Origin: Victivallales bacterium
GTDB taxonomy: Bacteria; Verrucomicrobiota; Lentisphaeria; Oligosphaerales; Oligosphaeraceae
Reading direction: 5' to 3'
DNA: 64,000 nucleotides
NCBI GenBank assembly: GCA_017535315.1
Contig: JAFXUD010000039.1
Coordinates: forward strand, 36,322-100,321
In this document: one piece after another, positions 35,200 to 44,767 of the stretch
How the letters are laid out: each line of letters opens with the position of its first letter
Numbering within the stretch: the first letter of the stretch is position 1
Notes under the pieces: generated by a model
Told to the model about the DNA's origin: nothing
The model's input: only the letters and a program-made list of their open reading frames with translations
The model's database searches: none
Program-made: the position numbers and the translations under genes

Positions 35200-37662
35200 A
35201 TGACAAAGGCAAGGTTTTTTGGATTGACAGTGTGTTTGCTTTTGGGCTTACTGCCTCTGCTGGCAAATGCCGCAGAGATGGACAATGCCAATCTACTGGA
35301 GAATCCAGATGCGGAGACCATGATGCCGATAACGGATTCGCCTTTTTTGCGAGTGCGTGCCATGAAACATCTATCGGAGGTACCAGTCGGCTGGAGCTTT
35401 TTCAGTCTCACGGACTTTGGCGTCTCTAGCGAATACTCCGTATCTGGGAAGCAGAGTGTGTATGCGGGCCATCGCGCCGATGCCGACGTGCCGTCGGACA
35501 AAAAGCAATTTTCCTATCTTCTGATTGGGAATACGGACGGCTATGATGGCAGCCGAGCCATCAAGGTCGTGCCTGGCAAAAAATACGTATGGTCGGTCTG
35601 GGTGCGAGGCGACGCAGGGTTGTGCGAGGCGAGAATGCTGACCTGGCCAGAGGAAGGGGCGACGACCTCGAAACAACGAAAACTCTCAGAACCCTGCGGG
35701 AAAATCTACCTGCTTCCCAAATGGCAATTGCTGGCAGGGGAATATACCGTGCCTGCTGGAGTTGAACGTATTGCCATTGGACTTCGCGTTCCCGACGTGA
35801 AGGCGGGGCAGCGCATCTATGCCGACAAGGCGACCTTTGAAGAGTATCCTGCAATCACGCCTGCAGCGTCTCCTGCGAAGAACAGAATCGTCGTTTACAA
35901 TCCCGAAAGCAAGTATGCCCAGAAGGAAATTTGCGACATGCTGAAACAACAGGGATTCGAGGCGGATTTGACGGATACGCTGGCTGACGAGGTATTGAAG
36001 CAATATGATGTGCTGATACTGACCACCTGCCAAAACATCTCCAAGAAAGACCGTGGAGATTTGGACCTTGGCATCCCGCCCGTTGACTGGGTCGGCTCCG
36101 TCCTGCGTTTTGCTGACAAAGGCGGCGGCATTATCCTCGGCCACGACTGCATTGGTGAACGAGGCATCTGGAACCCTCCGCTTTTCCCGCAGATATGCAG
36201 CGGCAACGGCATCGGGAAAAACACCAAGCTCCAAGTAGCCCAACCCTCGCACCCCGTTATGCAGGGGCTTCCATCTGAGTTTGAACAGACCTATTTCGAC
36301 CATGTGGAGATTCGCCGCGGACAATCTGGCGTGGCTCTGATCAAGGATGACCAGGGCAGCATTGTGGTTGCGGCGGGGGAACTGTCGCGTGGCAGGGTTG
36401 TGGCGATTGGGTTTCCGCTGTGCCTGAACCATCGGGATCAGCCGACCGCCCCCAAAGAGGCGGAATGGAAGCTTCTGCTCAATGCCATTCAATGGGTAGG
36501 CTCCGCCAAACGGTTCACGGTGCCTTCCATTGTTACCGATGCAAAGTTGCGCGCCCCATACAATCTGCGCAAGTCAACTCTTGAATCTGGGTTGCTCCAG
36601 GAGGAGCAAAAGGTCATCCAGAGAATCGCCCAGTATCCTGCCCCAACGTTTGGACGCAAAATCATGTGGCTTATGCCCTATCGGTTCCAGAATGCAGAAC
36701 AGATTGAGCAAGCCGTGCTGAACTCGAAAGAGCTTGGATTCACCGAGATTCTGTTCCAGGCCACCGCTGGCCACGACCTTTTTTACAAGAGCGACCTCTA
36801 CCCCGACTGCACACTGCGGAAAAATGAAGCCTTTTTCGATGTTTTAGCAAAGGGCAAGGAGTATTCGGACAAATATGGGATGCGATTTGGCGTATTCGTC
36901 ATGGGCGTGGCTACCTCACGCAACAACCGCCACTGCGGGCTTTTCCCCGAAGTCACGGAGACAGACCGCGAGCTGCTTGCGGCAGGGAAGCTGACAATGG
37001 AGCAGATTGAAAAACGCCGTGGCTGGGCTTGCGCCACGCATCCGAAGAACCAGGAGCGCTGCCTGAAAATCTACAGGGAAATCATCGAGAAGTTTCAGCC
37101 CGTGGCGTTCTGTTTTGACTATGTCCGCTATTCCACGGGCTATGATAACCCATGCCGATGCGACTATTGCGAGGCGAAGCGCGGCAGTATGTCCCCGATT
37201 GAGTTCGCGCATCGCGAGCTACTGGATTTCTACACGCGAGCAAACAACCTCTGCAAGGAGGCCAAACCTGACATCATTACAGGCTGCTACACGATGAGCG
37301 TCGGTTCAGATTGGGTCTTTAACTTCCCCTTTGACGAGCACTACAAGTATGTCAGCCGCGAGAACGAGACGCCCCTCGGCAATGTTGAAGAACTGACGCT
37401 GAAATGGGGAAGACTGGTGCAGAAAAACAATCCGAATTGCGTCTTCGTGCCCATCGTGGCCAACTATAACTACAAGGACGCCACCCGCATGTACAACGAG
37501 TTCAAGGCTGTCTCAAAAAAACTGGACGAGCTGAACCAGAAAAGCCGTCCTGTCTGCTATTATCATTACGGTGCAATCACCGAAAACTCTGGTCCGAATT
37601 TTGGTACATTCATCGAAGACACCGCTTCTGGCGTGAAAAAGGCTTTACAAGATAAACAGTAG
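35200..37662 (+). CDS. Secreted GHL10-like glycosidase with binding and amidotransferase-like domains
   Basis: 820 aa. ATG 35200 has AAGGAG at 8 nt; the in-frame GTG at 35191 overlaps that site. A signal peptide covers residues 1-24 (LLLGLLPLLANA). A jelly-roll carbohydrate-binding-like domain spans about 25-220. A Rossmann domain resembling class I glutamine amidotransferase/ThuA folds (RIVVYNPESKYAQKEICDMLKQQGF..YDVLILT) spans about 225-430. A C-terminal TIM barrel (about 470-815) has WLMPYRF, FGVFVMG and CFDYVRYS, the last being the hallmark of GHL10/DUF187-type enzymes. Presumably periplasmic polysaccharide degradation; substrate unknown. Confidence 0.82.
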   Translation: MTKARFFGLTVCLLLGLLPLLANAAEMDNANLLENPDAETMMPITDSPFLRVRAMKHLSEVPVGWSFFSLTDFGVSSEYSVSGKQSVYAGHRADADVPSDKKQFSYLLIGNTDGYDGSRAIKVVPGKKYVWSVWVRGDAGLCEARMLTWPEEGATTSKQRKLSEPCGKIYLLPKWQLLAGEYTVPAGVERIAIGLRVPDVKAGQRIYADKATFEEYPAITPAASPAKNRIVVYNPESKYAQKEICDMLKQQGFEADLTDTLADEVLKQYDVLILTTCQNISKKDRGDLDLGIPPVDWVGSVLRFADKGGGIILGHDCIGERGIWNPPLFPQICSGNGIGKNTKLQVAQPSHPVMQGLPSEFEQTYFDHVEIRRGQSGVALIKDDQGSIVVAAGELSRGRVVAIGFPLCLNHRDQPTAPKEAEWKLLLNAIQWVGSAKRFTVPSIVTDAKLRAPYNLRKSTLESGLLQEEQKVIQRIAQYPAPTFGRKIMWLMPYRFQNAEQIEQAVLNSKELGFTEILFQATAGHDLFYKSDLYPDCTLRKNEAFFDVLAKGKEYSDKYGMRFGVFVMGVATSRNNRHCGLFPEVTETDRELLAAGKLTMEQIEKRRGWACATHPKNQERCLKIYREIIEKFQPVAFCFDYVRYSTGYDNPCRCDYCEAKRGSMSPIEFAHRELLDFYTRANNLCKEAKPDIITGCYTMSVGSDWVFNFPFDEHYKYVSRENETPLGNVEELTLKWGRLVQKNNPNCVFVPIVANYNYKDATRMYNEFKAVSKKLDELNQKSRPVCYYHYGAITENSGPNFGTFIEDTASGVKKALQDKQ

Positions 37663-37731
37663 AAATCTACTCTTCCCCTGGTACTAGTGTTTGTGAATCA
37701 TGACAGTCTCGCACACTCGAATCACGCGAAT

Positions 37732-40263
37732 ATGAACAAGACAGTCACAGGAATCATGGCGGCCCTTATGATGGCAGTATGCGTGGAGACAATGGCACTT
37801 GTTGAATGGAAAAATGAAAAGGTCATCGTTCACTGCGACCAGCAGGACGAATGGGATGAAAAGGTGCGCATTGACGACTCGGTGCCGTGGAACGGGCGCC
37901 CAACGGCTTGCTGGGAGCACGCAAAGACGGCACTTGTCCACCTGCCGAAGGCCCCGAAGAACTGGTCAACCCATACTCACGTGCGTCTGTTCATGCATTC
38001 CGCAGTAAAGACGGGTTCAGCCTTCATCCTCATGCTCGACAGTGAGAATCCTGCAACAAACGGCCAGGACTACTACCATGCGCGGTTTGTCATCGACTGG
38101 GAGGGATGGAAGGAGTTCTGCTTCCCTATCAGGAAGATCAGCACATCCCGCTACCCGCTGGGCTACGATAGGATATCGTCTGTGCAATTCATTGCGCAAG
38201 GCTGGGGCAATACGCCCGATCCGCAGGCGGTCATCCATTTCGGAAACATATCGTTTATCGATTCGGAGAATTACATGATGACAGAAGAGGAGTTTTTCGA
38301 CACACTGGACTATGGATTTCCAGGGCTGGAAGAGGCTGGGAATGCCTGGGCAAAGAAGAATCTTGACGAGACGCGTAAACTGACGGCAGACTATTTCCGT
38401 AACCGCACCTCTGTCCCTTGGCGATTCGACCCGCACAAAATCAACCGCAAAATCAGCCATAACAAGGAAGCGGCAGACAGAACAGTGGCTGGTGGAATGA
38501 GAGAAGTCTGCGTGGATTACACGTTTCCGAACGGTGACATCGACTGGCTTTACAACCATACGATAGTCGACCCAAATCTCCCCAACAACAACGAATGGCA
38601 ATGGCAGTTGAACCGCATGAACTTCTGGACTAATCTAGGACGCACCTATTGGGCGACACAGGACGAAAAATACGCCCAAACGTTTGTCAAGCATCTGCGT
38701 TCGTGGACAAGGCAGTGCCTGGAGCCCATCGATTCAGGCAATTACGCGAGATCCTCCTGGCGTACGATTGAATGCGGCATCCGCATGCTCGGCTCATGGC
38801 CGACCGCCTATCACTATTTTCTTCATTCGCCAAGTTTTACGGATGCAGACCTGATTCTCTTTCTGCGTTCATCCCTTGAACAGATGCGCCATCTGCGCAA
38901 GTACCCGACGGCAGGCAATTGGCTGACGATGGAGATGAACGGCGTCTATACATTCGCGTCGCTATTTCCTGAGTTCAAGGAGGCCAAAGAGGCTCGGCTG
39001 GATGCGATGAACCACATCTACAACAGCATGAAAGAGCAGTTTCTGCCAGATGGCGCGCAATTTGAACTGACGCCTGGCTATCATCAGGTGGCCCTTGGGA
39101 ATATCCTGGCCATCGCGGATTCCGCCTTGCGCACAAAACACCTGGACGAACTGCCTGCAGATTTTGTGGCGTTCCTGGAAAAAGCCTTCGAATACAACAT
39201 CAAGATGGCGACGCCGAACCGAGACATGCCGCGCTACAACGATTCATGGCGGGTGAATGTCGTCAACACCTCGCGTCGGGCCTTGTCGTATTTCCCTGAA
39301 AACATGACATTCCGCTGGTTTGCGACGGAGGGGAAGGAAGGGACGGAGCCAGCCTACAAATCCTGCTTCCTGCCGTGGGCAGGTTTCACGGCGATGCGCT
39401 CAGGCTGGTCGCGTGGCGCCAATTTCGTCAGCTTTGATGTCGGTCCGCTAGGCAATGCGCATGTCCATCAGGACAAGCTCAGCCTTTCCATCTGGGGTGG
39501 CGACCAGGAGCTTCTGTTCGACGATGGCGGCGGCTGCTATGAATCATCGCCCTTCCGTTCATACGCGACATCCGCCTACGGCCACAATACAGTTCTCGTT
39601 GATGGAAAAGGTCAGATGCGCGACCCGCGCGATCCAAAGAACAAAATCGTCTCTGAACCGATTGACGCGCATTGGATTTCGACGGATGAATACGACTACG
39701 CCCGTGGCACATACGACCAGGGTTTCGGCAAAGCCGATGCGCAGATTGCAACGCAGACGCGACAAGTTCTATTTTTGAAACCCAACATTGTGCTTGTGGC
39801 GGACACATTGGAGCCCAATGACGATGCGTCCCATGCATATCAGGCCCGCTGGCATGTGAATTGCACGCAGTTGACGGAAGTCATTGCAGGGCACCCCGCC
39901 CTGGTGACAACTCTGGAGAACAAGAAGAATCTGGTGCTTGTCCCGCTATTGACGGACGGACTTGAAAGCCGTTGGGTCTCCAAACAGGAAAAGCCAGAAC
40001 TGCTTGGATGGTATGTAATCAAGGACGCAGGCCCATATCAGCCTGCCGCAACGGTCTGCCATGCCATCAACGGCAGCGGCGTACGACGTTTTCTGACCAT
40101 GTTCATCATTCAGAAGCCTGGCGAAGGAACCAACGTCAAAAGCGTCAGGCAGTTGTCCGAAAACTCGGCTGAAGTAGCCTTCGCCGATGGCCGCGTGATA
40201 ACAGTTGCCATGGAACGAGAGAAACTGAACTACTCCATTGCAAATAAAGTGAAAAAGAAATAA
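37732..40263 (+). CDS. Heparinase II/III-like polysaccharide lyase
   Basis: 843 aa. I place the start at ATG 37732 (MNKTVTGIMAALMMAV), which opens a signal peptide; neither it nor the upstream GTG has a good ribosome site. Residues about 20-190 form a jelly-roll domain. An (alpha/alpha) toroid follows (WQWQLNRMNFWTNLGRTYW, SWRTIECGIRMLGSWP, NWLTMEMNGV), and the antiparallel beta C-terminal half carries GNAHVHQDKLS and YGHNTVLVDGKGQ, the conserved heparinase II/III segment with the metal/catalytic His. Cleavage of acidic polysaccharides by beta-elimination (heparin, alginate or related) is expected. The gene follows the GHL10-like gene closely, suggesting a joint degradation pathway. Confidence 0.88.
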   Translation: MNKTVTGIMAALMMAVCVETMALVEWKNEKVIVHCDQQDEWDEKVRIDDSVPWNGRPTACWEHAKTALVHLPKAPKNWSTHTHVRLFMHSAVKTGSAFILMLDSENPATNGQDYYHARFVIDWEGWKEFCFPIRKISTSRYPLGYDRISSVQFIAQGWGNTPDPQAVIHFGNISFIDSENYMMTEEEFFDTLDYGFPGLEEAGNAWAKKNLDETRKLTADYFRNRTSVPWRFDPHKINRKISHNKEAADRTVAGGMREVCVDYTFPNGDIDWLYNHTIVDPNLPNNNEWQWQLNRMNFWTNLGRTYWATQDEKYAQTFVKHLRSWTRQCLEPIDSGNYARSSWRTIECGIRMLGSWPTAYHYFLHSPSFTDADLILFLRSSLEQMRHLRKYPTAGNWLTMEMNGVYTFASLFPEFKEAKEARLDAMNHIYNSMKEQFLPDGAQFELTPGYHQVALGNILAIADSALRTKHLDELPADFVAFLEKAFEYNIKMATPNRDMPRYNDSWRVNVVNTSRRALSYFPENMTFRWFATEGKEGTEPAYKSCFLPWAGFTAMRSGWSRGANFVSFDVGPLGNAHVHQDKLSLSIWGGDQELLFDDGGGCYESSPFRSYATSAYGHNTVLVDGKGQMRDPRDPKNKIVSEPIDAHWISTDEYDYARGTYDQGFGKADAQIATQTRQVLFLKPNIVLVADTLEPNDDASHAYQARWHVNCTQLTEVIAGHPALVTTLENKKNLVLVPLLTDGLESRWVSKQEKPELLGWYVIKDAGPYQPAATVCHAINGSGVRRFLTMFIIQKPGEGTNVKSVRQLSENSAEVAFADGRVITVAMEREKLNYSIANKVKKK

Positions 40264-40323
40264 GGGCATGTGACCTCAGTCACAGCCCATATTTTTAGGT
40301 AATTCCAACAAACACAATAAATT

Positions 40324-40364
40324 ACGGTTGCCAAAGGCGTAAACGCCAAGACAACCGTTTTTTT
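40324..40364 (+). terminator. Terminator between the lyase gene and the RND operon
   Basis: ACGGTTG (40324-40330) pairs with CAACCGT (40352-40358), enclosing an inner GGCG/CGCC pair, and is followed by seven T residues. The lyase and the RND operon converge here; a 5' A-rich flank on the other strand could let it act in both directions. Confidence 0.8.
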
Positions 40365-40385
40365 GTTGAAAACACTATGTTCCAT

Positions 40386-43300
40386 TTATTTGGCAGGAAC
40401 CGAAAGGCGGAAGAAAAGGGCGTAGTTGACGGGGATGACAACCATTGTCAGGACGGTGGCGAAGGCCAGTCCGCACATGACGGTAACGGCCATGGCAGCG
40501 TAGAAGGGGTCAGCCACAAGGGGAATCATGCCCAGGACAGTGGTGGCGGCGGCCAGACCAAGGGGGCGCAGACGGGAGAGGCCAGCGGAGAGGACGGCGT
40601 CGAGCGGGGAGTCTCCAGCAGCCAGACGGGCGTTGATTTCGTCGATGAGGACAATGGCATTCTTGATCTGCATGCCGATGAGTGAGAGAAGGCCGAGCAG
40701 TGCCATGAAGCCGAAGGGCTGCGAGAAGCCAAGCAAGCCTGCCACAACGCCGATCAAGATTAGCGGCACGGTGCAGAAGATGACGAGCGGCTGCCGTATG
40801 GAGTTGAAGAGGAATACAGTTATCAGGAACATAATGGCAATGATGCCTGGCACTTTCGCAAAGAGGCTTGCATTGGCATCGGCTGAGTTCTCCTGTTCGC
40901 CGCCCCATTCTGCGGTGTAGCCAGCAGGGAAGGTGTCGGCAAGTTCCTTGATGCGCGGGCGCAAGCGGGACAAGGCAGCGTTGGCGTTGTCACCGAGCCC
41001 AGGGTTCGCCTTGACAGTGAGGCAGAGGAGACGGTTGCGTCGGTAGATGATGGCATCCTCGGAGACGTTCTCAAAACCAGATATGACCTGCATGAGCGGA
41101 ATGGATTTGGAGAGGGAACTGGGACGGAACCAAGCGGAGAGGAGAGAGTCGGGATCTGAGCGCTCGGACTCGGGGGCGCGCAGAAGGATATCGAGGGACT
41201 CATCGCCTTCGAGCCAGGTGCCGATGGAGATGCCGTCCGTTGCGGTCTTGAAGGCCGCGGCAACTTCCTGGCGGGTTATGCCGAGAGTGCGGAGGCGGGA
41301 GGGAGAGACGATGGGGCGAAGGAGGTCGGTGCGGTTGCGCCAGGAGGACTGAACCTCGACGAGATGCCCGTCAGCACGGAAGATGTCTAGAGCTTTTTCA
41401 CCAAGACCACGGAGAACGTCGGCATCGGTGCCGAGAATGCGGAGCTGGAGCTTCTGGGCGTCACCAGGGCCGAGTATGAAGCGCTGGCAGGAGACCATGG
41501 CGTCGGGAAGGTTGTTGGCAACGTACTCGTCGATTTGCGTGGACAGTTCGGGCACGCGATTGTAGTCATCGAGATCGACGAAGAGGAGCCCGTAGGCATC
41601 GTCGTCGTTCTCAGGGGAGTAGGTGAGGATGAAACGGAGGCCGCCAGTTCCAGTGAGCTGGGTGGTCCCAGTGACGCCCTCTAGGGTGCGGACGTAGTCG
41701 GCGAGGGTGGTAAGGCCCCTGTCAGTGGCGTGGATGGAGGAGCCTTCGGGCATCCAGAAGTGAACCATCATTTGCTTGCGGGTGGAGTCGGGGAAGAAAT
41801 TCTGCGCGACATGCCCGAAGCCCTTGAAGGTGCCGATGAGAAGGATGATCATGACGGCGAGGCAAAGGAAGCGGTGACGGATGCAGGCGGTGAGGAAAGC
41901 GCGGTATGCGGTGTAGAATTTTCCGCCGTAGGGATCGGCGTCGGCACCTTTTTTCTTATCTGCCTTGAGGAAGTCAACGGAGAGGAGCGGGGTGAGGGTT
42001 ATGGCGAATATCCACGAGAGGAGGAGGGAGACCATCAGAACAATGAAAAGGGAGCGGCAGTATTCACCAGAGGAGTCCTGGGAGGCGCCGATGGGGGCAA
42101 AGGAGAGGATGGCGATGACGGTGCCGCCGAGGAGGGGCCACATGTTCTGCTTGACGACATCGCAGGCGGCCTTGACCTTGTCCAGCCCCTTCTGCGCGGC
42201 GACGAGGACAGCGTCGTTGACGACGATGGCATTGTCAACGAGCATTCCGAGGGCGATGATGAACGCGCCGAGGGAGATGCGCTCCATAAGGACGCCCATC
42301 TGCTTCATGATGGCGATGGTGGCCATCACGGTGAGGAGCAGGACGCCGCCAATGATGAGCCCCGACCGCAGCCCCATGAAGAAGAGCAAGACGGCGACGA
42401 CGATGATCACAGCCTCGATCAAGTTGACCATGAAGCTCGAGATGGCACTCTGGACGGTTTCGGCCTGGTCGGAGACCATGTCGATTTCGATGCCGATCGG
42501 AGTAGTGGTCTCAAGTTCTTTCATGCGCTTTGCAAGGGCCTCTGCCATGACGATAACGTTGCCGCCAGTAACGGTGGAAACACCAAGGGCGATGCAGGGG
42601 TGACCGTTGTGGCGGAGGATGGCGGAAGGCGGATCCGAATAGCCGCGGCGGATTGTCGCGATGTCGCGGAGGCGGACGGACGGGTGCGAGGAGGAGTCGC
42701 CCCTGACGACCAGGAGTTCGCCGAGTTCGTCGAGGCTGGCGAGCTTGCCAGTCGGGTCGATGCGGATATACTTGTCTCCAACGGTTAGATGCCCTGCACT
42801 GGCCGCCTCGTTCTGCCCAGAAATGAGGGACGTGATCTCCGAAAGGGAGATACCAAGGTTGGCAAGGCGTGCGCGGGAAATCTCGAAATAGACGACTTCG
42901 TCGATGTCGCCAGTCATGTCGATTTTGGCCACCTGGTCGCAGAGCAGCAGTTCACGACGCAGCATCTTGGCGTAGCCCTTGAGCTCGGCCATGGTATAGC
43001 CGTCGCCGTAGATGACGAAATACATACCGTAAACATCGCCGTAGCTATCGCAGACGAGCGGGGTCGTGGCGCCTGCAGGAAGAGAGGAGGCGTTGTCGTT
43101 GACCTTGCGGCGAAGTTCGTCCCAGACCTGCGGGAGCTCCGCCTTGCCGTACTGGTCCTTCATCTCGACCGAGACAACGGAGCGGCCAGGATAGGAGGTG
43201 GAGGTGACGCGCTCGACCTGCCCCATCTGCTGGACTGCAGTCTCAATGGGGTCGGTCAGCTCCGAGGCCACCTCGGCGGCCGTGGCACCAGGCCAATAGG

Positions 43301-43445
43301 TGATGATCTGGGCCATCTTGATGGTGAATTCAGGGTCCTCCAGACGCCCAATGGTGCGGTAGGCGGAGATGCCTGCCGCGAAGATGGCAATGGAAAGCAT
43401 CCAGGTGATGACTTTATGATCAATGCAGAATTTTGCGATATTCAT
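40386..43445 (-). CDS. RND-family efflux transporter (HAE1/AcrB-like)
   Basis: 1019 aa inner-membrane proton antiporter, third gene of an outer membrane factor - adaptor - pump operon. It has the usual twelve helices with two large periplasmic loops; WPGATAAEVASELTDPIE and 'ETAVQQMGQVERVTSTS' mark the first loop. The proton-relay helix 4 reads GMLVDNAIVV (first Asp kept, second is Asn, as in many members of this branch) and helix 10 keeps the Lys in IGMQIKNAIVLIDE. Substrate cannot be deduced. Start ATG 43445 has no strong ribosome site; the gap to the adaptor gene is 55 nt. Confidence 0.95.
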   Translation of the reverse strand: MNIAKFCIDHKVITWMLSIAIFAAGISAYRTIGRLEDPEFTIKMAQIITYWPGATAAEVASELTDPIETAVQQMGQVERVTSTSYPGRSVVSVEMKDQYGKAELPQVWDELRRKVNDNASSLPAGATTPLVCDSYGDVYGMYFVIYGDGYTMAELKGYAKMLRRELLLCDQVAKIDMTGDIDEVVYFEISRARLANLGISLSEITSLISGQNEAASAGHLTVGDKYIRIDPTGKLASLDELGELLVVRGDSSSHPSVRLRDIATIRRGYSDPPSAILRHNGHPCIALGVSTVTGGNVIVMAEALAKRMKELETTTPIGIEIDMVSDQAETVQSAISSFMVNLIEAVIIVVAVLLFFMGLRSGLIIGGVLLLTVMATIAIMKQMGVLMERISLGAFIIALGMLVDNAIVVNDAVLVAAQKGLDKVKAACDVVKQNMWPLLGGTVIAILSFAPIGASQDSSGEYCRSLFIVLMVSLLLSWIFAITLTPLLSVDFLKADKKKGADADPYGGKFYTAYRAFLTACIRHRFLCLAVMIILLIGTFKGFGHVAQNFFPDSTRKQMMVHFWMPEGSSIHATDRGLTTLADYVRTLEGVTGTTQLTGTGGLRFILTYSPENDDDAYGLLFVDLDDYNRVPELSTQIDEYVANNLPDAMVSCQRFILGPGDAQKLQLRILGTDADVLRGLGEKALDIFRADGHLVEVQSSWRNRTDLLRPIVSPSRLRTLGITRQEVAAAFKTATDGISIGTWLEGDESLDILLRAPESERSDPDSLLSAWFRPSSLSKSIPLMQVISGFENVSEDAIIYRRNRLLCLTVKANPGLGDNANAALSRLRPRIKELADTFPAGYTAEWGGEQENSADANASLFAKVPGIIAIMFLITVFLFNSIRQPLVIFCTVPLILIGVVAGLLGFSQPFGFMALLGLLSLIGMQIKNAIVLIDEINARLAAGDSPLDAVLSAGLSRLRPLGLAAATTVLGMIPLVADPFYAAMAVTVMCGLAFATVLTMVVIPVNYALFFRLSVPAK

Positions 43446-43500
43446 AGTGGATGAGCATATAATTGATGTGAGCAGGTTGCTTCAGAGATTGCGTCCAGGA

Positions 43501-44679
43501 TTACTTCTGCTGGTTTTCCTTTGATGCGTCTGTAGAATCGGCGGCCTTGGTGGAATCAGAAGATTTGGCGGCATCGGCGGCAGCATCATCGGTAAGGCGA
43601 ACGATACGGCCTTCGGTGAGGACGGTGACACCCGCGACGGCGATGCGATCGCCCTCATTCAACCCCTTTGTGATAAAGATTTCGGTTCCAGAGCGGCTGT
43701 CGAGTGTCACGGTAGCGCGATGAACGGTGTAAGTACCATCGCCATTGTCATCAAGACGCCAGACAAAGTGGGTTGCGTCGAAGGCATTTCCTACGGCATC
43801 GGAGGGTACAGCCAGGAATTCTTTGCTTGTCTCGGGGATTGAGTCGGCGGGGATGGAGGCGGATACAGTGCAGGACATGCCAGGGAGAATATCAAGGTCT
43901 TTTGGGGCATCTAGAGAGACGGTGGCGCGGTAGGTATGCGTGACAGAGTCAGCGATGCGGGCGGTATCCTTGACGCGGCAAGGGAAGGTTCGTCCAGGAA
44001 GGGAGTCGAAACTGGCCTCGAACACGAACTTGGAGCGGATAGAGGTTGGAGCGGCAATGACGTAGGATTCGGGGACGGAAATAGCCAAGTCGAGGACAGA
44101 GAGATCCTGCAACTTGAGGATGGCGGTTCCAGAGGAAATCGTATCATAGTTGTCAACGTAGGTGTCGGAGATGACGCCAGAGAAGCGTGCCTTGAGTTGG
44201 GTATCTTCAAGGGCTTTGCGAGCGATTTCGAGGGTGGCTTTGGCCTTGTCGGCACTGGCTTTGGCTTTGGAATACTCATCCTGCGAGACGGCGTTTTTCT
44301 CAAGGGCAGCCTTCATTCGATTGAAATTGGATTCGGCGTATGCGAGTTCGGCCTCGGCGTTCTTAACTTGGTTGGCATAGTCACGGTCGTCAAGACGGGC
44401 GAGAACCTGCCCCTTGGTAACGTGCTGCCCGCGAGAGACAGGAAACTCGATGATGCGTCCGCTCACCTCAAAGGAGAGGTCCACACCTGTGCTGGCATCC
44501 ACGACACCAGGGAAGCGTAATGGCGCATGGGCCTTCGGTGTGCCGACCACGATGGACTTGACGGGGCGCACGGGCGGTGGGGTTTTGTCATCCTCAGGCT
44601 GGCCGCCATCGTAGAGAAATACCGCTGCAACGGCGGCAATCAACAGGACGAGGGAAATAATGCGAACTAACAGTTTCAT
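43501..44679 (-). CDS. RND periplasmic adaptor (membrane fusion protein)
   Basis: 392 aa. An N-terminal hydrophobic anchor (residues 5-23) is followed by the lipoyl half-motif VSFEVSGRI-type strand (LSFEVSGRIIEFPVSRGQHVTKGQVLARLDDRDY), an alpha-hairpin rich in Ala/Lys (AEAELAYAESNFNRMKAALEKNAVSQDEYSKAKASADKAKATLEIARKALEDTQLKA region, seen as a coiled coil), the second lipoyl half, and a beta-barrel. The C-terminal 45 residues are Ala/Ser/Asp-rich and probably disordered. It connects the pump with the outer-membrane factor. AGAGGT precedes the start. Confidence 0.93.
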   Translation of the reverse strand: MKLLVRIISLVLLIAAVAAVFLYDGGQPEDDKTPPPVRPVKSIVVGTPKAHAPLRFPGVVDASTGVDLSFEVSGRIIEFPVSRGQHVTKGQVLARLDDRDYANQVKNAEAELAYAESNFNRMKAALEKNAVSQDEYSKAKASADKAKATLEIARKALEDTQLKARFSGVISDTYVDNYDTISSGTAILKLQDLSVLDLAISVPESYVIAAPTSIRSKFVFEASFDSLPGRTFPCRVKDTARIADSVTHTYRATVSLDAPKDLDILPGMSCTVSASIPADSIPETSKEFLAVPSDAVGNAFDATHFVWRLDDNGDGTYTVHRATVTLDSRSGTEIFITKGLNEGDRIAVAGVTVLTEGRIVRLTDDAAADAAKSSDSTKAADSTDASKENQQK

Positions 44680-44767
44680 GGAATCTACCTCTTCGGGGCT
44701 CTAATAAAATTACTGATGGAATTGCGGATTCAGGCTTTTGTGATTCAGAATTTTTATGACAAAGGAT

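Noticed and set aside
41730..42788. Plus-strand frame of 352 codons opposite the RND pump
   Set aside because: Its Asp/Gly/Glu-rich low-complexity translation is a reflection of the pump's codons; no start signal.
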